From: Paratractidigestivibacter sp963605405
Lineage (GTDB): Bacteria; Actinomycetota; Coriobacteriia; Coriobacteriales; Atopobiaceae
Direction of reading: 5' to 3'
NCBI GenBank assembly: GCA_963605405.1
Contig: CAVCUP010000043.1
Span: 1-9,432 of the forward strand
Length of the DNA stretch: 9,432 nt
The notes under the pieces were generated by a model. That model was not told the DNA's origin, ran no database searches, and saw only the letters and a list, made by a program, of their open reading frames with translations. A program made the position numbers and the translations under genes. Of the stretch, positions 5,474 to 9,432 are shown one piece after another; position 1 is the first letter of the stretch, and the number at the start of each line of letters is the position of its first letter.

Positions 5474-5504
5474 CAGGCAAAACGATTACATCGCTGAAAT
5501 CGGG

Positions 5505-5600
5505 CTGAAACAGAGGATGGAACGCAGCGCCTATGGTGGCACAGGCCTGTGCTCGTCGATCACAAAGAGCCTTGGTGGAGTTCATGGGAGGCACGATTAA
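5505..5600 (+). pseudogene. Possible tail of a histidine-kinase ATPase domain
   Basis: The frame ending at TAA 5598-5600 reads ERSAYGGTGLCSSITKSLGG. This resembles the G2 box of sensor histidine kinases (YGGTGLGLSITK-x-L-x-x-x-x-GG), with one Gly replaced and the final segment shortened. Only about 30 residues are visible, with no start or preceding domains, so at best it is a remnant adjoining the right edge of repeat unit B. The match could be chance. Confidence 0.35.
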
Positions 5601-5602
5601 AC

Positions 5603-5689
5603 ATGGCCACTGTTATCGCGACCGTCGACGCCTACGTTCACGGCCCCGCGAGGCCTAGGCGAACCCGCGCCGTCCCGCCATCCTGCTAA
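5603..5689 (+). other. Short open frame (28 codons), doubtful
   Basis: The ATG at 5603 is preceded by GGGAGG 11 bases upstream and opens MATVIATVDAYVHGPARP before a stop at 5687-5689, within the end of the convergent small gene. The first 14 residues look protein-like and the rest are Arg/Pro-rich, as if a gene start has been cut off. No family is recognised. Confidence 0.25.
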
Positions 5690-5970
5690 CTGTTCGCGGC
5701 GGCCTTGAGCTCCTCAACCGTGCCGTGCCAATTGGCGGTCGTCGGGAACCAAATGTGCACGTTGCAGGGGTCGCAGTACCAGCCGCAGCTGCCTTCATGC
5801 GTCGGCTTGCGGCATTTATAGCATGGGACGTACACGAACTCGTTCTCGCCATACCTTGTGGCGATTTTGCGCCCCTTGTTGTCCCAGATAAACCTATCGG
5901 AGGAGCAGGTCCATCCGCCTGCGCTCTGGTCGAGTTCCCGGTCGTTGAGCTCGTGCTTCTCGGCAGTCAT
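5686..5970 (-). CDS. GG-leader small protein with Cys4 zinc-ribbon-like core, paralog 1
   Basis: It encodes 94 residues. Residues 1-19 (MTAEKHELNDRELDQSAGG) form a leader of the bacteriocin/RiPP double-glycine type: acidic, with the EL-x-x-x-EL-x-Q-x-x-GG pattern. The core follows with two Cys pairs, C50-x2-C53 in PCYKCRKP and C66-x2-C69 in GWYCDPC, plus extra Cys at 22 and 62. It ends in W-x-GT-x-EEL. Two CxxC pairs 12 residues apart suggest a bound zinc ion. GGGAG lies 6-7 bases before the start. It is the last gene of a three-gene operon, 40 bases after paralog 2. If the leader is cut at GG, a C39-peptidase ABC transporter would be expected; none is in the window. The alternative is a cytosolic zinc-ribbon protein with a leader-like N-terminus. 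Confidence 0.85.
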   Translation of the reverse strand: MTAEKHELNDRELDQSAGGWTCSSDRFIWDNKGRKIATRYGENEFVYVPCYKCRKPTHEGSCGWYCDPCNVHIWFPTTANWHGTVEELKAAANS

Positions 5971-6010
5971 GGTTCTCTCCCTTCATGGGGCGCGGGGGCC
6001 GCGGCGCCCG

Positions 6011-6301
6011 CTAGCTGTTGGCCGCGGCCTGGAGCTCCTCGACCGTGCCGGTCCAGCTGGCGCCCGTTGCGATCATGAGGTGGTCGTTGCAGGGGTCGCA
6101 GTACCAGCCGGCGGAGCCTCCGTGCATCGGCTTGCGGCATTTCTCGCACGGGTAGTACACGATTCGCCCGTTCTTGCCAGCCCTTTTGCCGATTTCTCGC
6201 CCCTTGTTGTCGAAGATAGTCCTCTTGGAGTCGTCAAAGAGTCTTCCCCCGACGCTCTGGTCGAGTTCCTGGTCGTTAAGCTCGTGCTTCTCGGTAGTCA
6301 T
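6011..6301 (-). CDS. GG-leader small protein with Cys4 zinc-ribbon-like core, paralog 2
   Basis: It encodes 96 residues. The leader MTTEKHELNDQELDQSVGG is almost identical to that of paralog 1. The core has exactly four Cys: C52-x2-C55 (PCEKCRKPMH) and C68-x2-C71 (GWYCDPC), and so defines the minimal conserved set. The C-terminus TGTVEELQAAANS matches paralog 1 closely, while residues 20-50 and 73-83 differ. Its ribosome binding site and spacer (GGGAGAAAACC before ATG) are near-copies of those of paralog 1, showing that the tandem duplication included the upstream region. It lies 30 bases after paralog 3, on the same strand. Confidence 0.85.
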   Translation of the reverse strand: MTTEKHELNDQELDQSVGGRLFDDSKRTIFDNKGREIGKRAGKNGRIVYYPCEKCRKPMHGGSAGWYCDPCNDHLMIATGASWTGTVEELQAAANS

Positions 6302-6331
6302 GGTTTTCTCCCTTCATGGGCCGGGCCGGCC

Positions 6332-6616
6332 CTAGTAGCTCATCAGCTCGTCGGCCGTGCCGTGCCACTCGTAGAAATGGATGTTGCAGAGGTACCGGTC
6401 GCAGGGGTCGCAGTACCAGCCGTACCACCCCCAGTGCATAGGCTTGCCGCACTTGTCGCAGGGAACGTAATAGATCGGCCCCGAAGGATAATCGCAGTGG
6501 CCGATGCGCTCGTTCTTCGCGTTGTAGTAGTACGTCGTGTAGCCCCTCGTTTCGGTGCGGCCGGCGCCTGTGGCCTGGCCAAGCTCCTGGGGAGTGAGCT
6601 CGTATTTCTCGTTCAT
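6332..6616 (-). CDS. GG-leader-like small protein with Cys4 core, paralog 3 (first in operon)
   Basis: It encodes 94 residues and is the most diverged of the three. The leader reads MNEKYELTPQELGQATGAG, so the cleavage-type motif is Gly-Ala, also accepted in some GG-leader peptides. The core keeps C53-x2-C56 (PCDKCGKPMH), C69-x2-C72 (GWYCDPC) and the W-HGT-x-DEL end. It adds Cys at 41 and 77 and is rich in Tyr and Trp around residues 28-70. AGGAG lies 9 bases before the ATG. It is first in the operon and preceded by a TAATAT -10 candidate. I know no name for this family; the call rests on the leader motif and the shared core. Confidence 0.82.
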   Translation of the reverse strand: MNEKYELTPQELGQATGAGRTETRGYTTYYYNAKNERIGHCDYPSGPIYYVPCDKCGKPMHWGWYGWYCDPCDRYLCNIHFYEWHGTADELMSY

Positions 6617-6637
6617 GATCGGATGCTCCTATCGCCT

Positions 6638-6657
6638 TGGGTCCAAGACCCATATTA
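6638..6657 (-). promoter_or_regulatory. Promoter and small palindrome upstream of the GG-leader operon
   Basis: On the - strand TAATAT (+ strand 6652-6657) is a good -10 about 36 bases before the first start codon; no strong -35 is seen. TGGGTC-CAA-GACCCA (6638-6652) abuts it, with perfect 6-bp arms placed near the expected transcription start. That fits an operator or a small leader hairpin. Confidence 0.4.
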
Positions 6658-6860
6658 GTGCCTGTATTCGCGCGCGAAACGATAAAAACCCTGGTCAACA
6701 GGTTGTTCAGTCAAGGCGGAGAAGGGCCTGGCGCCGCTGCGCGCGGCCCGCCAACGTCGCAGATCGGGCCGGCGAGCGGCTCGCTCACCGGGCGACCGCC
6801 CGCGCGTGCTACTGTTTACTCGTAGGTTCAGCTGTCCGTCAGCCTTGGATGGAGATTCCC

Positions 6861-9432
6861 ATGAATACCCGACACGCCCATAAGCTTCGCCGCGGTCTTC
6901 TCGCCGCCTTTGCCGCGTGCGTCTTGACCTGCGGCGCATTTGCCTGCGCCCTGCTCTTTCCTGCTCAGGCCCAGGCAGTAGGAACCGATCAACCGGAATT
7001 CTGGACCCAGTGCTATGTGAAAGATTCCTCGGGTAACAAGAAGTACTATGTGGAATTGCAAGAGGCCATTGACTATGCGTGTGTTGTGGGCAATCCCATT
7101 GTGCTCATGAAAAGCTATGAGGATATGGATTCCAGGCCGGCATCCAAAATTCCCGATGGTAAGAAGGTCGCCATCAATACAAACGGGTGCGGGATGAGGA
7201 ACTGTGGCGGCTACATGATTGAGCTGGGCGAGAACTCGACCCTGATCCTTCAGTCGTGTGACCCTGACGGCAAGGCCGACCCCGAGGGCAAGCAATACGC
7301 GACAGGCGCGGTTTGGGGTTGCAATAGTTATAGCGCGGGCGCCATCCACATGAAGGATGGGAGCAGCCTCGTACTCGACAACGTATCGATTAAAGAGAAC
7401 GACGGCACCGGGATTCGCGCCGAGAAGAACTGCACCATAGACCTCAAGAACAAGTCTTCGATTGTCTCCGGCAACGCACTCGAGGACGGCGGCGGCATCT
7501 ATATCAACGGCGCGAACACACACGTCACGCTCGACGACTCGTCGATCAGCGGCAACAAGGCGCGGGAGAGCGGCGGCGGCATCTACATCGACGCCAAGGG
7601 CGCCGTCATCGACCTCAAGAACGGCTCCACCATCGACGGCAACGAGGCCGGCGACGGCGGCGGCGGAATCTACTGCAACGCCTCCTTCTTCACGATCAAG
7701 TCCTCCGACGGCACGGGCACGATCTGCGGGAACAAGGCAAACGGCTCGAACAGGGCCACTACCAAGGGCGGCCAGTCCGGCGGCGGCATCCACGTCGACG
7801 CTACTTCCGGCGAGAACGAGGGCCTGATCGAAGCTCTCACGATCACCGGCAACCACTCCGAGTACGACGGCGGAGGGCTCGAGCTCGACCAGCGCTGGAC
7901 CACCGTGCGCAATTGCTCCATCACCGGCAACACCTGCAAGTACGAGGGCGGCGGCATCTACGACTGCAACAAGAACAACCTCCTGGAGAACTGTACCGTC
8001 ACGGGCAACGTCTGTAACCTCGCGGGCAAGAACTATGAGGGCGGCGGCGTCTACGTCTGGTGCGACTACGACCTTAAGCTCAGCGGCACGTGCATGATCT
8101 ACGACAACACCCGCGGCCAGGGCGGCAGCGCCGATGACGTCTTCCTGCGCGAGAACGCCGGCGCCACGGCCAAGGCCTATATCACCGGCAGCCTCTCCGC
8201 GGGCTCGAAGGTGGGCGTGCGCACCGGTATCACGGGCGACCGCCGCATCGCCAAGAGCTTCAAGAGCGAGACCAAGGACTGCTTCTTCATCGACCTCGAC
8301 GGCTACTACGTGAGCTACGGCAACGACGATGGCGGCGACGCCTGGCAACGCCACCGCGAGCTGGCCTTCGCCCTTAAGGTGAACGGGGCCCAGCTCGGCC
8401 GCTACAAGTACAACGAGAAGGTCACGCTGACGGCCCCGGCGGCGGCCGAGGGCAAGACCTTCTGGTTCTGGGACTCCTATTCGGCGACCGGCCTGTACCC
8501 CATCGGCGATTACATCAACGGCTCCAACTGCTACTACTCGCCCCTGACGCTGACCATGCCGCAGAACGACGTCTCCTTCGGGGCCGTCTACGCCGACACC
8601 GTCAAGAAGGCGCGCGTCGTCCTGCAGTACCCCGTGGCGGGCGAGGAGCTCGCCGGCACGGCGACCATCGAGCGCACCGATAACGGCTTCGGCGGCCGCG
8701 GCGACCAGGCGACGGTGCCCGTGAGCTGGTACGAGGTCGCGACCGGAGCCGACGGCTCCAAGACCTACGCGGCGGCCGCGGGCAAGGCCAAGCCGGGCAC
8801 GGCCTACGTCGCCCGCGTGAGCGCCTCCACCGACCTCGGGCTGGGCCTCTTCTACGACGGCTCGCTCTCGACCGAGACCGTGAGGTTCCGCTCCAAGGAG
8901 GCGGGCGTGAGCGGCTACGAGTCGGCCTCGGCGAGCGCCTCCGTCGACAAGGCGACCGGCGTCCTGACCGCGCAGACGAGCGAGCTCAGGACCGAGGGCG
9001 AGCCGGCCGAGGTCAAGACCGCCGCCGTGTCCGTCAAGATGGTGAACCGGGGCCTGCTGGGCAGCGGCGCCGCGGCGTCTGCCTCTATCGCCTCGCTCGG
9101 GGAGCCCCTGTCGCTGGCCGTCGACGCCGAGGCCCAGGCTGAGGCAGGCCTCATCAAGACGGTCGAGGTAACGGCCGCCCTCGACGACGGTTCCGACAAG
9201 GTCTCTATCGCGGCTCCCGGTGTGGAGGGCTACAACTTCTGCAACTGGGAGGGCGTGTCCGACGGCTGGGTCAAGGACGACGTGGCCGGCGTTGTCGAGG
9301 TGCCTCGCTCTGCCCTGGACGACGGCCTTGCCCTGACGGCGGTCTACACCCCGGTCGTCACGGCCGCGAAGACCGATCTCGCGGCGCCCGTCGCCGGCGA
9401 GGCGCTGGCCGCCTCGGTCAAGGACGTCACGG
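6861..9432 (+). CDS. Large secreted surface protein with right-handed beta-helix repeats (3' end beyond window)
   Basis: The frame is open from ATG 6861 to the window edge, 857 codons so far. GGAG precedes the start by about 7 bases. Residues 1-39 are a signal peptide: Arg-rich start, hydrophobic core, and a likely cut after AQAQA. Residues 60-200 form a mixed region. Residues 205-420 hold a series of turns with GGGIY-type motifs at about 210, 238, 266, 308, 336, 363 and 394, often after SGN or TGN, typical of pectin-lyase-fold beta-helices in bacterial adhesins. Residues 506-578 and 780-833 resemble the small beta-repeat domains ending in F/L-x-AVY that occur in Gram-positive surface proteins. 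Adhesion or glycan binding is inferred. The anchor (LPXTG or other) would lie beyond the window. Base composition is visibly less GC-rich in the first 400 or so bases than after about 7450. Confidence 0.85.
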   Translation, partial: MNTRHAHKLRRGLLAAFAACVLTCGAFACALLFPAQAQAVGTDQPEFWTQCYVKDSSGNKKYYVELQEAIDYACVVGNPIVLMKSYEDMDSRPASKIPDGKKVAINTNGCGMRNCGGYMIELGENSTLILQSCDPDGKADPEGKQYATGAVWGCNSYSAGAIHMKDGSSLVLDNVSIKENDGTGIRAEKNCTIDLKNKSSIVSGNALEDGGGIYINGANTHVTLDDSSISGNKARESGGGIYIDAKGAVIDLKNGSTIDGNEAGDGGGGIYCNASFFTIKSSDGTGTICGNKANGSNRATTKGGQSGGGIHVDATSGENEGLIEALTITGNHSEYDGGGLELDQRWTTVRNCSITGNTCKYEGGGIYDCNKNNLLENCTVTGNVCNLAGKNYEGGGVYVWCDYDLKLSGTCMIYDNTRGQGGSADDVFLRENAGATAKAYITGSLSAGSKVGVRTGITGDRRIAKSFKSETKDCFFIDLDGYYVSYGNDDGGDAWQRHRELAFALKVNGAQLGRYKYNEKVTLTAPAAAEGKTFWFWDSYSATGLYPIGDYINGSNCYYSPLTLTMPQNDVSFGAVYADTVKKARVVLQYPVAGEELAGTATIERTDNGFGGRGDQATVPVSWYEVATGADGSKTYAAAAGKAKPGTAYVARVSASTDLGLGLFYDGSLSTETVRFRSKEAGVSGYESASASASVDKATGVLTAQTSELRTEGEPAEVKTAAVSVKMVNRGLLGSGAAASASIASLGEPLSLAVDAEAQAEAGLIKTVEVTAALDDGSDKVSIAAPGVEGYNFCNWEGVSDGWVKDDVAGVVEVPRSALDDGLALTAVYTPVVTAAKTDLAAPVAGEALAASVKDVT

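Larger units (their letters stand above)
4454..5476. repeat. Duplicated Abi cassette, copy B (1023 bp)
   Basis: Same content and orientation as 2971-3964. It is 29 bp longer, mainly because the left end carries extra 10-bp tandem repeats. The right edge ends in the shared CCACAG at 5476. The DNA beyond both edges differs completely from that around copy A, so the unit has clear boundaries. Confidence 0.85.

Noticed and set aside
4662..5594. Longer 310-residue version of the Abi-like protein in copy B
   Set aside because: The extra N-terminal 68 residues span the promoter, the leader hairpin and unique DNA. They are unrelated to the sequence upstream of copy A, and GAGGGG marks the start at 5390.
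5858..6658. 266-residue + strand open frame across the three small genes
   Set aside because: It is antisense to three paralogs that each have a ribosome binding site and conserved motifs. Its internal repetition simply mirrors their duplication.
6828..8354. 508-residue open frame on the - strand, opposite the beta-helix gene
   Set aside because: It is the antisense of a GC-rich repeat gene: the translation is Ala/Val/Asp-rich and periodic, with no ribosome binding site or motif. The + strand has a signal peptide and coherent repeats.

Overview
The window is GC-rich DNA whose gene content best fits the accessory genome of a gut-type actinobacterium, probably Coriobacteriia (Collinsella/Olsenella-like). 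This is inferred from base composition, strong GGAGG-type ribosome binding sites, a GG-leader peptide family with a zinc-ribbon-like core, and a large secreted beta-helix protein. No rRNA, tRNA, CRISPR array, transposase or integrase could be recognised. I ran no database search, so every family name rests on motif recognition.

Layout. (1) 1-1123: the 3' end of an unrecognised + strand gene, a shared hairpin terminator, and a convergent gene for a single-pass membrane-anchored protein. (2) 1290-3053: a graveyard of broken genes. It holds a prophage lysis-module remnant, a TetR regulator and a divergent MDR-type oxidoreductase that have both lost their 5' ends at one deletion point, and a truncated helix-turn-helix gene. 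(3) 2971-5476: two copies of a unit of about 1 kb, each carrying one Abi-like (HEPN) gene on the - strand, on either side of an orphan RelB/DinJ-like antitoxin gene with a 20-bp palindromic operator. About 633 bp of the two units is identical, while the rest has diverged, with a sharp step between the two zones. (4) 5477-5650: short debris, possibly a histidine-kinase tail. (5) 5686-6616: a - strand operon of three tandem paralogous small proteins, each with a bacteriocin-like leader (double Gly or Gly-Ala) followed by a Cys4 core. (6) 6861-9432: a large secreted protein with repeated GGGIY turns (right-handed beta-helix), running off the window.

How the parts may work together. The Abi/HEPN copies and the antitoxin look like a small defence or toxin-antitoxin island built from a repeated cassette without its own transposase. 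The three GG-leader proteins are the best candidate for something undescribed: they pair a RiPP/bacteriocin export leader with a folded, probably metal-binding Cys4 core of about 75 residues. No maturation enzyme or C39-type ABC exporter lies in the window, so one would have to act from elsewhere. The secreted beta-helix protein is divergent from that operon across a 244-bp spacer, and a functional link between them is only a guess.
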